DNA of 64,000 bases from Planctomycetota bacterium (GTDB lineage: Bacteria; Planctomycetota; PUPC01; JACPCR01). A program made the translations under genes and the position numbers. Below, piece after piece: positions 9,571 to 19,504 of this stretch. The notes under the pieces are model-generated. The model worked only from the letters and a program-made list of their open reading frames with translations, had not been told where the DNA came from and did not search any database. The stretch is from positions 1 to 64,000 of the forward strand of contig JACPCR010000083.1 of the NCBI GenBank assembly GCA_016179685.1, in the 5' to 3' direction. Each line of letters opens with the position of its first letter. Position 1 is the first letter of the stretch.

Positions 9571-11193
9571 ATGACCATGACTTGGCGATGCGTGCTCACC
9601 CTGGTCTGGCTACTGTCCTGCATGGGCACGGCGTGGGGATACCTGGTCGCGCCAGCGGTGGGTTTGGAAAAGCTGACCCAGGAGGCGGACCTCATCTTTA
9701 AGGGCACGGCCGCCTCTGTTGGACCGGTGCTGGACGACTGGTTCAAGCCGTGCCAGGACTTTGTCGCCCAAGAAACGCAGTTCAAGGTCATCTCCATTAT
9801 CAAAGGCGAAAGGCCGGGGGACAAGCTGATGTTCCGGCATTACGACGCGGCCCCCCAACTGCACGGCCACATGTTCCAGCCGCAGTACTACCACTTCGAG
9901 GTCGGGAGGACGTACGTTGTTTTCGCCAAAGAAGGCGAGCCCGCCGGCGTCTTTCGCCAACTCTGGTTGAACCACAAGTCCAAAGAGGATCAGGGTGTCC
10001 TGCTCTGCGCCGATGACAAACCGGTAGGTTCCCAGGTGGTCAAAGAGGTCTTGTGGACCGAGCTGACGGCGATGCTCAGAAGCGATGACGTCCGCAACGT
10101 CATGTACGCCATCGACCAACTCGACCAGATGAGTGGCGGCCGGGGAGAGTTCGTTCGGCTAACGGACTTCGAGCGCACAGACGTGCTGGCAGCCGTACGG
10201 GATCACATGACCAACCGCGATTCCAAGATTGCCCAGGCGGCCATCGGCCTTGTCGGGTCGAGCAACCCGTATCTGCGCAACGATCAGGCGATCTTCTGGC
10301 TGGCTACCGTTGGCGGCGCCGAAGTGCCCGGCATCGGCAAGATGGACCCGAGGATGAAGAATGTCGGTGGGCAGTTGTATTGGAGAGACCTTGTCGTACT
10401 GGCGGACGGCGAGGCACCCAACGAAACACGAGCAGCGGCTATCCGGGCGCTGGGACTGGTGCGCGAACCTTCGCTTCAGAAAGCCATCGAACGATGGCTA
10501 GCCGATCCTGTTCCGGCCATCCGCGCCTCGGCCGCCTTGCTGCTGGCGGACTTTCCGGGACTGGAGACATGCAGGCATCTGACGGTCCTGGCCACTGATG
10601 CTGCGCCGGAGGTCCGCGCGTGCGTGGCTAGTGCGGCTGGCTTTGTGCAGGACGCGGAGATGGCCGACGTCCTGGCGAAACTCCTGGTGGACACTGAGGC
10701 CAATGTCCGAAAAATGGCGGCGTTGAGCCTGTTGTCGTTTTCGCCGAAGAACGACGCCATCGCCCGATCCTTCCGAGCGAATCTCGAGAATGTGGAGTTC
10801 AAGCCGCTTTTTCTTATCGCCCTGGCCCGCGAGAATCCCGGGGACCACCTCGACTCCTTGGCGGAGGCGGTGGAGCAGAAGATCGAACCAAAGAACTTCT
10901 GGGGCGGGGAGATACCGGCTTTCACCGCCTGGAAGATTCTGTTCAGATACCTGCAAGCCCAGCCGGCCGAACAGGTCCGCTCCGGCAAGTTTGACCGCTG
11001 GCTTGACGCCGTGGAGAAAGTGGGCAACTACTCCTCCTCGGAGCCGCGAGACATCTACGCTTTTTACATCCAGCGCGGTATGGCCGGGCGGGCCAAAACA
11101 TTTCGCCAGGAGGCGAATAAGGCGGCCTCATACGATCTCGACTTCTACTTCAAGCAGGTGGATGAGAATCCGGCGCTGTACAAACGGGAGTAA
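9571..11193 (+). CDS. Exported HEAT-repeat protein
   Basis: A 540-residue protein with a signal peptide (TWRCVLTLVWLLSCMGTAWG). I chose ATG 9571; another ATG lies at 9577. The N-terminal domain (residues 20-150; DLIFKGTAASV...FKVISIIKGERPGDKLMFRHY) is the OB-like module often seen before HEAT arrays in exported proteins. Several HEAT/PBS-lyase-type helical repeats follow (NETRAAAIRALGLVREPS, PAIRASAALLLADFPG, PEVRACVASAAGFVQDAE, ANVRKMAALSLLSFSP). Such proteins act as scaffolds. No partner is evident, and the gene stands alone between gaps of about 130-150 bases. Confidence 0.8.
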   Translation: MTMTWRCVLTLVWLLSCMGTAWGYLVAPAVGLEKLTQEADLIFKGTAASVGPVLDDWFKPCQDFVAQETQFKVISIIKGERPGDKLMFRHYDAAPQLHGHMFQPQYYHFEVGRTYVVFAKEGEPAGVFRQLWLNHKSKEDQGVLLCADDKPVGSQVVKEVLWTELTAMLRSDDVRNVMYAIDQLDQMSGGRGEFVRLTDFERTDVLAAVRDHMTNRDSKIAQAAIGLVGSSNPYLRNDQAIFWLATVGGAEVPGIGKMDPRMKNVGGQLYWRDLVVLADGEAPNETRAAAIRALGLVREPSLQKAIERWLADPVPAIRASAALLLADFPGLETCRHLTVLATDAAPEVRACVASAAGFVQDAEMADVLAKLLVDTEANVRKMAALSLLSFSPKNDAIARSFRANLENVEFKPLFLIALARENPGDHLDSLAEAVEQKIEPKNFWGGEIPAFTAWKILFRYLQAQPAEQVRSGKFDRWLDAVEKVGNYSSSEPRDIYAFYIQRGMAGRAKTFRQEANKAASYDLDFYFKQVDENPALYKRE

Positions 11194-11343
11194 GAGCAGC
11201 GTCGCCTGGCACGCCGGAACAGGAGTACCGAGGGAATCCCGTTGCGGCGTACGAGGTTCAGCGAGACGGGTTCGTTTCCGCCGTGAACGGGCCGCGTGAT
11301 GCCTTCGGGTGACCCAATCCATTACGCTCCTGTCCAGACCTTC

Positions 11344-13491
11344 ATGACTGAAACGTTCACCATCGAGAACGCGTTCTATCGTCTGGAATTTGCCAGCGGC
11401 AATGGCGCGCTGATCCGACTGCGGGACAACGGCGGTGACATCGAGTTGATCGCGGAGCCGAGACTGGCAGACAACTTCCGTTTGCTCCTGCCGTTGCCGG
11501 GGATGGAAGCCAATTACATCCTCGGCAAGGAACAGAAGCTGACCGCCGCGAAGGAGCTGCCCCAAGGCATCGAGCTGCATTGGGCCGGTCCGCTCCGCAA
11601 CGAACGCGGCTCGTTCGATCTCGATGTGACGCTGCTCGTCGAATGGACCGATGCCTCGGTGCGATTTCAATGCGCGGTCTGCAACGGCACAGACCATCAG
11701 CTCACCGAGGTCTGGTGTCCCATCATCGGGGGAAGTCGCGGGTTGGGCAGCGGCGACGAGGGCGCGGCCACGGAGGTGGTCGTCCCGACTCTCAACAGCT
11801 CCTGGCGGCAGCAAATCTTCACCGATTTCGGCAACACGCGTGGCCAGCTTCTCGGCACGCTCGGGGCTGAACATTCGTTTTGTTACCCGGGATTCATGGC
11901 GATGCCGTGGATCAGTCTGTTCCGGCCCGACGGCGCACGCGCGCTTTATTTCGCCGCGCTCGAGGATGCGCCGCGCGTGAAGGCGATCCGGCTCGCACTC
12001 GACCCCGGCCTGGCCGGGCAGCGCGCAGGAGGCGACTGGCCGCGACCGGAGGAAGTCGGCGACCATCCACTGGGCATCACGATGAACTGGGTACACTTCC
12101 CGTACACCCGGCCGGGCGAGACATTCGAAAGCGCACCCCTGGTTCTGCAATGCCACGACGGGGACTGGCGTGACTCGGCGGCGATTTATCGCCAATGGTT
12201 CACCGGTCGCCATCCGCCGGGGGACGCGCGGCCTTCTTGGATGCGACGGGAGACCGCGTTTGTTCACACGATGTTCATGCTGCCGGAAGACAACATCAAT
12301 CTCCGATTCACGGACATTCCGCGGTGGGCGAAGGACGCGAAGAAATTCGGCGTGAAGCACGTGATGCTGGCGGGCTGGCAGACGGGCGGTCACGATCGAG
12401 GCTACCCGTACTACGAGCCTGACCGGCGCCTGGGCACGTGGGAGGAGTTGGCGGCGGGCATCCGCGCCTGCCACGATATGGGGTTGCGCGTGAGCTTCTT
12501 CGTCAACTGTCAGCCCATCGACATGACCACGGAGTGGTATCAGCGCGAGCTCCACCGATACCGCATCCTCGACCCGCACGGGGAACAGTATTTCATCGTC
12601 AACTATTGGGGCATGGGGACGCTCAGCGCGCGGATGCGGTTCGTCACCGCCACGCCATTCACGGAGATGAATCCGGCGCATCCCGAGGTGCGCGCTCTTC
12701 TGATCCGCCAGTTCCGCAAGCTCGTCGAGATCGGCGCGGACGGATTGCACATCGACAAGTTTTTCCAGACGCCGTTCGACTTCAATCCCCGGCTCAAAGG
12801 GACAAGCCCCGATCGAGCACACCACGAGGGCATCCTGCGTTTCGCCGAGGAACTGCTGGCCGCCTGCCGTGAAATCCATCCAGAATTCTGCTTCTCCTAC
12901 GAGGGCGGCTGGGACCGGCTGATGCCGTACTCGGACTTGAGCTGGTGGGGTCCGGCGGATGATGTGATGAAACAGGTCTTCCCCGAGCGGGCGCACGCGG
13001 CGGGGATCGAGCAGCCGTATGACTTCAACAAAGTGAACGCCGCGGTGCTCCGCGGATGTCATCTCCTGGTCGGCCCGGCCAACTATAACCGCGGCATGGA
13101 CTATCCGCCGATGAGGGCCCTCTGCGAATACATTGGTGAAATCACGCGGATTCGGAATGAGTTGTTCGACATGGTCTCTCGCGGCGAATGGCTGGACGCA
13201 TCCGAAGGCCTCTTTCAACGCCGGCGCCCGCTGCTGCAGGTCGCCGGCGCGTTCGCCTCCGACAGGAACGCCCGCTGGTGCATCTTCCGCGATCCGAATT
13301 CGGGACAGCGCACGGTCATTCTCGCTAATCTCGGCAGGATACCCATCGAGGCTCGCGATCTTGCCTTCGCGGACGCGGCAAAGAGTGCTTGCCGGGTGCA
13401 TCAAGCGTTCGCGCCGGTGCGCAGCGCGCCGCTACCCGTAACGCTCATGGTTCCCGCCGAGAGGGTCATATTCGTCACGGAGGAGAGGTGA
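11344..13491 (+). CDS. Glycoside-hydrolase-like protein (DUF6259-type TIM barrel)
   Basis: A 715-residue protein. I chose ATG 11344 because the first beta strand (FTIENAFYRLEFASGNGAL) starts there; ATG 11299 would add 15 residues. An N-terminal beta-sandwich (about 1-290) is followed by an alpha-galactosidase-like TIM barrel with KHVMLAGWQTGGHDRG, the candidate catalytic Asp in GADGLHIDKFF, and an acidic residue in CFSYEGGWDRL. A C-terminal beta domain closes the protein. There is no signal peptide, so it is cytoplasmic. The neighbouring sugar-isomerase-like and SDR genes on the other strand support a carbohydrate-catabolism role. The DUF6259 assignment is from memory of the fold and motifs and is moderate. 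Confidence 0.7.
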   Translation: MTETFTIENAFYRLEFASGNGALIRLRDNGGDIELIAEPRLADNFRLLLPLPGMEANYILGKEQKLTAAKELPQGIELHWAGPLRNERGSFDLDVTLLVEWTDASVRFQCAVCNGTDHQLTEVWCPIIGGSRGLGSGDEGAATEVVVPTLNSSWRQQIFTDFGNTRGQLLGTLGAEHSFCYPGFMAMPWISLFRPDGARALYFAALEDAPRVKAIRLALDPGLAGQRAGGDWPRPEEVGDHPLGITMNWVHFPYTRPGETFESAPLVLQCHDGDWRDSAAIYRQWFTGRHPPGDARPSWMRRETAFVHTMFMLPEDNINLRFTDIPRWAKDAKKFGVKHVMLAGWQTGGHDRGYPYYEPDRRLGTWEELAAGIRACHDMGLRVSFFVNCQPIDMTTEWYQRELHRYRILDPHGEQYFIVNYWGMGTLSARMRFVTATPFTEMNPAHPEVRALLIRQFRKLVEIGADGLHIDKFFQTPFDFNPRLKGTSPDRAHHEGILRFAEELLAACREIHPEFCFSYEGGWDRLMPYSDLSWWGPADDVMKQVFPERAHAAGIEQPYDFNKVNAAVLRGCHLLVGPANYNRGMDYPPMRALCEYIGEITRIRNELFDMVSRGEWLDASEGLFQRRRPLLQVAGAFASDRNARWCIFRDPNSGQRTVILANLGRIPIEARDLAFADAAKSACRVHQAFAPVRSAPLPVTLMVPAERVIFVTEER

Positions 13492-13587
13492 AGACCCCTC
13501 GCTGTCGGGTGCGGGCGGTGTCCCGAACCTCGGCTGGTCACGCTCCCGCGACCGGGGCGAACCCGGAAAGCGCCGCAAAGCGGCTCC

Positions 13588-13629
13588 TATCCCGGTTCAG
13601 AAGTGCGGGAACACTTCTGAACCGGGATA
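13588..13629. repeat. AAGTGC hairpin, copy 1
   Basis: Perfect 18-bp stem (TATCCCGGTTCAGAAGTG paired with 13612-13629) and a 6-base loop, CGGGAA. It lies between the convergent ends of the glycosidase-like gene and the SDR gene, 15 bases from the SDR stop. There is no T-run on either strand, so it is not a canonical intrinsic terminator. It belongs to the dispersed family described in the findings. Confidence 0.9.
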
Positions 13630-13643
13630 CGAGATAGTTCGTT

Positions 13644-14462
13644 TCACGACGTCGTGCGTTTGGGTGGTGCGGCGGAGACGCCTTCTAGGCCGCCGCTGAC
13701 GCGGAGCACTTCCCCTGTAATCCAGGCAGACTGCGGGCTGCACAGGAATACGACGGCGTTGGCGATGTCACGCGCTTCTCCCCAGCGTCCCATGGGGATC
13801 GAACTGCGGATGCGCTCGATCATTTGCTCCTCGGTTATGCCGAGAGTCTGGCAGCGTTGCGCCATCACGGTCTTGTTGAACTCGGTGTAAACGGGACCCG
13901 GGCAGACGGCGTTGACGCGCACGCCGTAGGCGGCAAGCTCTAGCGCGAGAGTGCGGGTAAGGCTGAGGACGCCGGCCTTGGCCACGTTGTAGGCGGCCAC
14001 CAGTGCGGCGGGGTTCTGGGCGTTGATGGAGGCGATGTTGACGATCGTACCTTCCCCCTGCTTTTCCATGATGCGCGCAGCCGCCCGGCAACAATAAAAC
14101 GTTCCGGTCAAGGTGACGTCCATCACGCGCTGCCACTCCTGATCGGTCAGTGAGACGGTGGGAGCGACGTTCTGCCCGACGCCCGCGTTGTTCACCACGA
14201 TGTCCAAGCGGCCCTGCAGGCCCATGGCCTTTTCGAAACAGCGGTCCACCGAAGCGCTGTCGGCGATGTTGATTTCAAGCGCCTGGGCCGACAAAGTCCG
14301 GGCCGCTTCCTCCGCCTTCTGCCGCTGCAAGTCGGCGAGGATCACGGCCGCTCCGCTGCGGGAGAGCGATTCGGCAATGCCGAGGCCGAGACCCTGCGCC
14401 GCGCCGGTTATGAGGGCGGTCCGGCCTTCAAGGCCTCGAGGTAAGTTTCTTGAGTGGTTCAT
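13644..14462 (-). CDS. Short-chain dehydrogenase/reductase (SDR)
   Basis: A 272-residue classical SDR. The cofactor motif TGAAQGLGLG lies near residues 20-29 and NNAG near 92. The catalytic Ser is in IASINAQ (near 144) and Tyr-x3-Lys in AAYNVAK (near 157-161). PGPVYTEF follows, and the C-terminal WITGEVLRVSGG strand is typical. LADLQ after beta-2 (Asp at the ribose position) favours NAD(H). The product oxidises or reduces a secondary alcohol/ketone, probably a sugar or polyol given the upstream sugar-isomerase-like gene on the same strand. The 174-base gap between the two holds nothing recognisable. Confidence 0.92.
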   Translation of the reverse strand: MNHSRNLPRGLEGRTALITGAAQGLGLGIAESLSRSGAAVILADLQRQKAEEAARTLSAQALEINIADSASVDRCFEKAMGLQGRLDIVVNNAGVGQNVAPTVSLTDQEWQRVMDVTLTGTFYCCRAAARIMEKQGEGTIVNIASINAQNPAALVAAYNVAKAGVLSLTRTLALELAAYGVRVNAVCPGPVYTEFNKTVMAQRCQTLGITEEQMIERIRSSIPMGRWGEARDIANAVVFLCSPQSAWITGEVLRVSGGLEGVSAAPPKRTTS

Positions 14463-14636
14463 GAGACACGGCTCGCGACTTCACCCACATGCGGGGGACA
14501 CCCGGCGGCGAGCTCGACGGGTCCGCCCATGGCCGCACAGAATCGATGCACCGCTCCGATGAATGCGCCTTGACCCCCGCCGACCCTGCCCATGCGCAAC
14601 CTGCGTTTCCAGATTTCCAACGCTGCGTCCCTCCCT

Positions 14637-15683
14637 TCACCCCAGGCCCAGAATCTCGCGGTTTCGTTTCACATCGCTCGTCCCGCCGGCGAAATCGTCG
14701 AACGCGACCGGCGTCGCCTCGATGAGATGCCGCGCCACGAAGCCCGCACCTTCGGCCGCGCCTTGCTCCGGGCTCTTGACGCAGCACTCCCATTCCACGA
14801 CTGCCCAGCCGTCAAAACCGGCTTCGGTGAGCAGCGTGAACACGCGTCTGAAATCCACCTGCCCGTCCCCGAGGGAACGGAATCGGCCGGCACGCTTGGC
14901 CCAGGATTGATAGCCGCCGTACACGCCGACGCGGCCACTCGGTCGGAACTCGGCATCCTTCACGTGGAATCCGCTGATGCGCTTGCCGTACCACTCGATG
15001 AACTGGCAGTAGTCGAGCTGTTGAAGCAAGAAGTGGCTTGGGTCGTAATTGATGCACGCGGCCGGATGATGGTCGGTGTGCGCCAGGAACATCTCGTAGG
15101 TCGCGCCGTCGTAGACGTCGGAGCCGGGATGTAGCTCATAACCCATCACGCAGCCCTTGTCCCGCGCCAGGTCGAGGAGCGGACGCCAGCGCTTGGCGAG
15201 TTCCTTGAACGAATCCTCGATGATGCCTGGCGGACGTTGCGGCCACGGATAGACCATGTGCCACGCAAAGCCGCCGGAAAGCACCGGGATGTTCCTTGTA
15301 CCCAAGTTGACCGATGCGGCGATGCACTTTTTCAGTTCACCGGCCGCCCAGTCGGTGCGGGCGTTGCCGCGGAGACCCTTGGGGTGGAATCCCTCAAACA
15401 TGACCTCGTACGCGGGATGGACGGCAAGCACCTGCCCGGCAAGATACCCGGCCACTTCGGTGACTTGAAGGCCGAGGTCGGCTAGCGTGCCACGCAGGTC
15501 GTCACAGTAGGCCTTCGACGTGGCGGCTTTCTCCAGATCGATCACCCGCGCGTCCCAACCGGGAATCTGGACGCCTTTGTAACCGAGATCGGAGAACCAT
15601 TTACCAATATTCTTGAGGTTGTTGAACGGTGGTTGTTCCCGCAGGAACTGCGCAAGAAAAACGGCCGGTCCTTGGATGGCCAT
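14637..15683 (-). CDS. Sugar phosphate isomerase/epimerase family (xylose-isomerase-like TIM barrel)
   Basis: A 348-residue AP-endonuclease-2-like barrel. The metal ligands expected for the family are visible: Glu in MGYELHPGSD, Asp/His in NYDPSHFLL, His in ISGFHVKDAEF and Glu in WAVVEWECC. GGAG lies about 8 bases upstream of the ATG. Members isomerise or epimerise keto-sugars such as inosose, tagatose or hydroxypyruvate-type substrates. It is probably co-transcribed with the downstream SDR, which could act on the product. The exact substrate is not deducible. Confidence 0.88.
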   Translation of the reverse strand: MAIQGPAVFLAQFLREQPPFNNLKNIGKWFSDLGYKGVQIPGWDARVIDLEKAATSKAYCDDLRGTLADLGLQVTEVAGYLAGQVLAVHPAYEVMFEGFHPKGLRGNARTDWAAGELKKCIAASVNLGTRNIPVLSGGFAWHMVYPWPQRPPGIIEDSFKELAKRWRPLLDLARDKGCVMGYELHPGSDVYDGATYEMFLAHTDHHPAACINYDPSHFLLQQLDYCQFIEWYGKRISGFHVKDAEFRPSGRVGVYGGYQSWAKRAGRFRSLGDGQVDFRRVFTLLTEAGFDGWAVVEWECCVKSPEQGAAEGAGFVARHLIEATPVAFDDFAGGTSDVKRNREILGLG

Positions 15684-15813
15684 AGCAGGCTCTCCGGGTC
15701 GTGAGAAGGGTTGCCTCCCTGGAAGACACCGACCTCAACGCCCGGCGCATTTTCCGGGGCCGGACGGGTCGGTTGAAGACGCGGATTCGCTGGCGCTGAA
15801 AGGGGAAGTGTCG

Positions 15814-16557
15814 CTACTCGGCCAGGGCCTTCACGGGCGCTTTCGGAGTGCTCTTGCCCGATCCGAAAAGGCGGTCCCAGCCTGGAAAAATCAGGAGAGC
15901 TACAAGAATGGCGGTGAGCACGCCGACCACGATGGCGACAACGACGAGCCAGTTCTCGTTCTTCGGGGGCTCGACGGGCACCCGGGTCGGAGGAGGTGGC
16001 GGAGGAGGCTCGGGCTCGAGCAGGGACATCTTTGCCGCCTCTTTCTTGGTCTGCTCCTGGTCGTCCTTGTAGACGCTCTCCACCGGATTCTCCTTCGGGA
16101 CATGCTTGAGGTCCACCGACATCTCGTCCTCGGGCGCCTTCTCCTCGGGAGGGGGCGGAGCGACATCGTCGGTCAGAAAATCCTGGACCGGCCTCGCGGT
16201 CTCCTTCACCTCTCCGAGCTGCAGCTCCTCCCAGGACTTGAGCAGGACCGTCTTCCTCGGAGGCTCTCCCGGCGCAGGCGCGCCCGATCCCGGAGCATCC
16301 TCGACTTTTTTCTCTTGGGGCCGCACGGCGATGCCACTGCCCTTCGGCTTCGCCGGCTCCTCCCCTTCGAGCTTCTGGCAGGGTTGACCGGGACCGGGGC
16401 TCACCAGGAAACGGCGGGAACACTTGCCACAACGCGCCTTTTGACCCGCCATGGAGGCATCCAAAACGAACTTGACCCGGCAGTCCTCGTAGGGGCAGAA
16501 CGCTTCGATCCGCCCGGCCGGGTGACGAGGGTGACTGGTCTTGGTGGAATCCGCCAT
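15814..16557 (-). CDS. Zinc-ribbon protein with C-terminal membrane anchor
   Basis: A 247-residue protein starting at ATG 16557 (GGAG about 10 bases upstream). The N-terminal zinc ribbon has ligands CPYEDC and CGKC (residues about 21-26 and 43-46), the MJ0042/FmdB-like type common in Planctomycetes-like proteomes. A long acidic and proline-rich linker follows (including runs of Pro near 190). One transmembrane helix (NWLVVVAIVVGVLTAILVALLIF) lies near residue 205, with a short basic tail. The zinc ribbon probably faces the cytoplasm. The function is unknown. It is divergent from the Bax-inhibitor gene at 16768. Confidence 0.75.
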   Translation of the reverse strand: MADSTKTSHPRHPAGRIEAFCPYEDCRVKFVLDASMAGQKARCGKCSRRFLVSPGPGQPCQKLEGEEPAKPKGSGIAVRPQEKKVEDAPGSGAPAPGEPPRKTVLLKSWEELQLGEVKETARPVQDFLTDDVAPPPPEEKAPEDEMSVDLKHVPKENPVESVYKDDQEQTKKEAAKMSLLEPEPPPPPPPTRVPVEPPKNENWLVVVAIVVGVLTAILVALLIFPGWDRLFGSGKSTPKAPVKALAE

Positions 16558-16675
16558 GGCTCGTGGTTCTCCTCGTACTCGAGGACGGAGACGAAGGGTT
16601 GCCCGTACCGCCCTCCACATGAAGTCTAACGTCCTGGAAGCGACGTGGCAAGGGGACCGTGTGCGCTCCGGGGGC

Positions 16676-16703
16676 TTGTGGAGACTGCGACCGTCGATAT
16701 AAT
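16676..16703 (+). promoter_or_regulatory. Candidate sigma70 promoter upstream of the Bax-inhibitor-1-like gene
   Basis: A perfect TATAAT (16698-16703) is preceded by TTGTGG (16676-16681) with 16-base spacing, about 65 bases before the ATG at 16768. It is one of the few consensus-like -10 boxes in the window. Confidence 0.5.
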
Positions 16704-16767
16704 ACTGTCCATGTGAAACGGTTGGTTTTTCCATAGTCTTGGGAATGGGAGTAGAGGAGACTGAGCT

Positions 16768-17529
16768 ATGATGCGCACGGCCAATCCTGCCCTGAATGCA
16801 GACACCTTCACCCAGTTCAGCGCTGCCGGCGAATCCTCGCACGTCATGACGCTGCAGGGGACCGTCAACAAGACCGGGTTTCTTTGTATCCTGCTGACCC
16901 TCTCCGCCGGCTGGGTATGGCATCTGTTTTACTCAGCGGGCAGCGTGGAGGCGGGGGCGAAGGCGATCATGCCCTGGCTTCTGGTCGGGGTTTTCGGAGG
17001 CCTGATCGTCGGACTCATCACCGCCTTCGCGAGGACTTGGGCGGTTGTGCTGGCCCCGATCTACGCGGTGCTCGAGGGATTCTTCCTCGGAGGCCTCTCG
17101 GCCGTCATGGAGGCCCAGTTCCCCCACATCGTCATCCAGGCCGTGGGGCTGACCTTCGGCACCCTGATCTGCCTCCTGCTCGCCTACACATCCCGCCTGA
17201 TCCGCCCGAGCGAGAACTTCAAGCTCGGGGTCGCCGCGGCCATGGGCGCGCTTCTCCTCTTCTACCTGGTCTCCTTCGTGCTCGGCCTCTTCGGCATCGG
17301 CATCCCGTACATCCACGATAGCGGCCCCATCGGCATCGCCTTCAGCGTCTTCCTCGTCATCCTCGCCTCCGCCAACCTGGTCCTCGATTTCGATTTCATC
17401 GAAACCGGCGCGCAGCAGGGCGCTCCGAAGTACATGGAGTGGTACGCCGCCTACGGGTTGCTCGTCACGCTCGTCTGGCTCTACATCGAGATTCTCAGGC
17501 TTCTGTCCAAGCTGCGCAGCCGCGATTAA
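16768..17529 (+). CDS. Bax inhibitor-1/YccA family membrane protein
   Basis: A 253-residue protein with about seven transmembrane helices, the length and layout of the bacterial BI-1/YccA-YbhL family (VLEGFFLGGLSAVME, GIPYIHDSGPIGI, LVLDFDFIETGA with the conserved acidic pair, WYAAYGLLVTLVWLYIEILRLL). It is an inner-membrane protein; family members form pH-sensitive calcium leak channels or regulate the FtsH protease. RBS AGGAG lies about 9 bases before the ATG. It is transcribed alone from the promoter-like sequence at 16676. Confidence 0.92.
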   Translation: MMRTANPALNADTFTQFSAAGESSHVMTLQGTVNKTGFLCILLTLSAGWVWHLFYSAGSVEAGAKAIMPWLLVGVFGGLIVGLITAFARTWAVVLAPIYAVLEGFFLGGLSAVMEAQFPHIVIQAVGLTFGTLICLLLAYTSRLIRPSENFKLGVAAAMGALLLFYLVSFVLGLFGIGIPYIHDSGPIGIAFSVFLVILASANLVLDFDFIETGAQQGAPKYMEWYAAYGLLVTLVWLYIEILRLLSKLRSRD

Positions 17530-17671
17530 GCTCAGTGCCTTGGGGGCGTCGGGCCGACGGGGCAGGCCGGCAGGCGGGTTCTCCATACGCCCAGACGGAG
17601 ACGCACGCGGTTTGCCTTTGCCTCCGGCTCGGCCGGCAGGGTCGCCTCGCGGAAGCCGAGGAGCTATTCCT

Positions 17672-17713
17672 GCCGGTTGGGAAAGGGCGCGAGCCGTCTC
17701 AACCGGCATTTTT
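17672..17713 (+). terminator. Possible Rho-independent terminator
   Basis: GCCGGTTG (17672-17679) pairs with CAACCGGC (17700-17707), followed by ATTTTT. The 20-base loop is long, and the element lies only about 40 bases before the next start codon, so it could instead attenuate that gene. Confidence 0.4.
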
Positions 17714-17752
17714 ATCGCTGAACCCTGGTGTCAGGAACACAGGAGTCCCCTC

Positions 17753-18670
<918 letters not shown>

Positions 18671-18712
18671 TACACGAGTTTGCAAGTGCATCCGCACTTG
18701 CAAACTCGTGTA
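18671..18712. repeat. AAGTGC hairpin, copy 2
   Basis: Perfect 19-bp stem (TACACGAGTTTGCAAGTGC) with loop ATCC, beginning on the base after the TAG stop of the dehydrogenase gene. It is nearly identical in tip and loop to copy 8 (54622-54671). The flank at 18745-18817 is also similar to 54713-54779 (shared CGATATTC-ATAAGTGAC-AAT core), so the repeated unit is larger than the hairpin. Confidence 0.9.
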
Positions 18713-18744
18713 ATTTAGGAAATTCCTCCGGATGGGATCCCTCC

Positions 18745-18817
18745 GGGAGGCGAAATAGAACAACCCGATATTCTATAAGTGACTAATTCAAAAGTAGTTA
18801 AATCGGAGTTGGGGACG
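18745..18817. repeat. Flanking repeat shared with 54713-54779
   Basis: Both loci read GAGGCGAA-TA followed by CGATATTC-ATAAGTGAC-AAT-CA and AA-GTTAAAT. They lie a similar distance after hairpins carrying the same ATCC loop. This is evidence for a mobile or recombining unit of more than 100 bases. Confidence 0.6.
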
Positions 18818-18901
18818 AAAACTTGAATCATTTGTAATGGTTTCGACCTTCAGAGACATCTAGTTGGGCGGGTGCGCTCGCCGCCCCTGCTGAGCTTGGA
18901 T

Positions 18902-18995
18902 GTTCGCCGGACGTCGGCCGCCGTCTGGCGAACGGGCTATGAGCTGCTTCGCCAGGGAGTGGTTCGGCGGCGGATGCCGCCGAACCACTCCCTGG
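18902..18995. repeat. Two adjacent hairpins of the cassette-like island
   Basis: The first hairpin (18902-18935) pairs GTTCGCCGGACG with CGTCTGGCGAAC with one mismatch. The second (18952-18995) is a perfect 20-bp stem, CCAGGGAGTGGTTCGGCGGC, with loop GGAT. The second recurs at 20447-20490 with a compensatory base-pair change. A GGCGGAC...GTCCGCC mini-hairpin follows at about 18997-19021. Together with the repeats at 19901 and 20447, these separate the small genes of the island. Confidence 0.8.
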
Positions 18996-19113
18996 GGCGG
19001 ACACCGGCATTGCCGTCCGCCAGACGATGTTTACTCTTACGATGTTCTTTCTTGTCACCCAGACCGTTCGCCATGTTTACGTCAAATGGCATGGGTGCAG
19101 AAGAAAAGATCTC

Positions 19114-19170
19114 TAACGTGCGCCCTCCACGTGACCGGCGGAAGCCGCCGGCCCGTGATGGCGCACGTTA
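19114..19170. repeat. attC-like imperfect hairpin
   Basis: The 57-base element starts TAACGTGCGCC and ends GGCGCACGTTA. Its inner arms CACG/CGTG and CCGGCGG/CCGCCGG are separated by small bulges, and the terminal GTTAGGG resembles the GTTRRRY core site of integron attC. It lies 55 bases before the DUF4160 remnant. The R'' side matches RYYYAAC only partly, and no integrase lies in the window, so the integron reading is a hypothesis. Confidence 0.4.
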
Positions 19171-19224
19171 GGGCCCACAACCAAGAAACACCATCACACC
19201 ACCACCTTGTGGCATGATAGGCTC

Positions 19225-19495
19225 ATGCCAGAACTGGCGCGCTTTTTTGGAATTATTCTTCGCATGTTGCCGAACCCAACGCACCACATCATCGGCCCCA
19301 TTTTCACGCCAACTACCAGAATGCTGTAGGCATTTATAGCATCGACACCATTGAGCTGATGAATGACGCCCTCCCGCGGCGTCAGCATCGGTTGGTCGAA
19401 GCCTGGGCAGAGTAACATCAGGCCGAGATCTTGGCGAACTGGGAGCGGCTGCAAGCGGGGCATCCACCCCACAGTATTGCCCCGTTGCAATGAGA
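19225..19495 (+). pseudogene. Decayed DUF4160 gene
   Basis: The frame starts MPELARFFGIILRM, the typical start of DUF4160 proteins. It then shifts: the continuation PHFHANYQNAVGIYSIDTIELMNDALPRR lies in another frame from about 19298. A TAA interrupts WAE*HQAEILANWERLQAGHP near 19410. The order DUF4160 then DUF2442 is a common two-gene unit resembling toxin-antitoxin pairs, and here only the DUF2442 partner stays open. At least one indel and one nonsense change are needed, so the gene is inactive unless there are sequencing errors. Confidence 0.7.
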
Positions 19496-19504
19496 GAGAA
19501 AACC

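Noticed and set aside
11128..13404. 758-codon minus-strand open frame
   Set aside because: Antisense shadow of the glycosidase-like gene; no recognisable motif and the plus frame has the TIM-barrel pattern.
18671..18712. Intrinsic terminator after the dehydrogenase gene
   Set aside because: A strong stem is present, but no U-tract follows on either strand, and the same structure recurs before start codons elsewhere.
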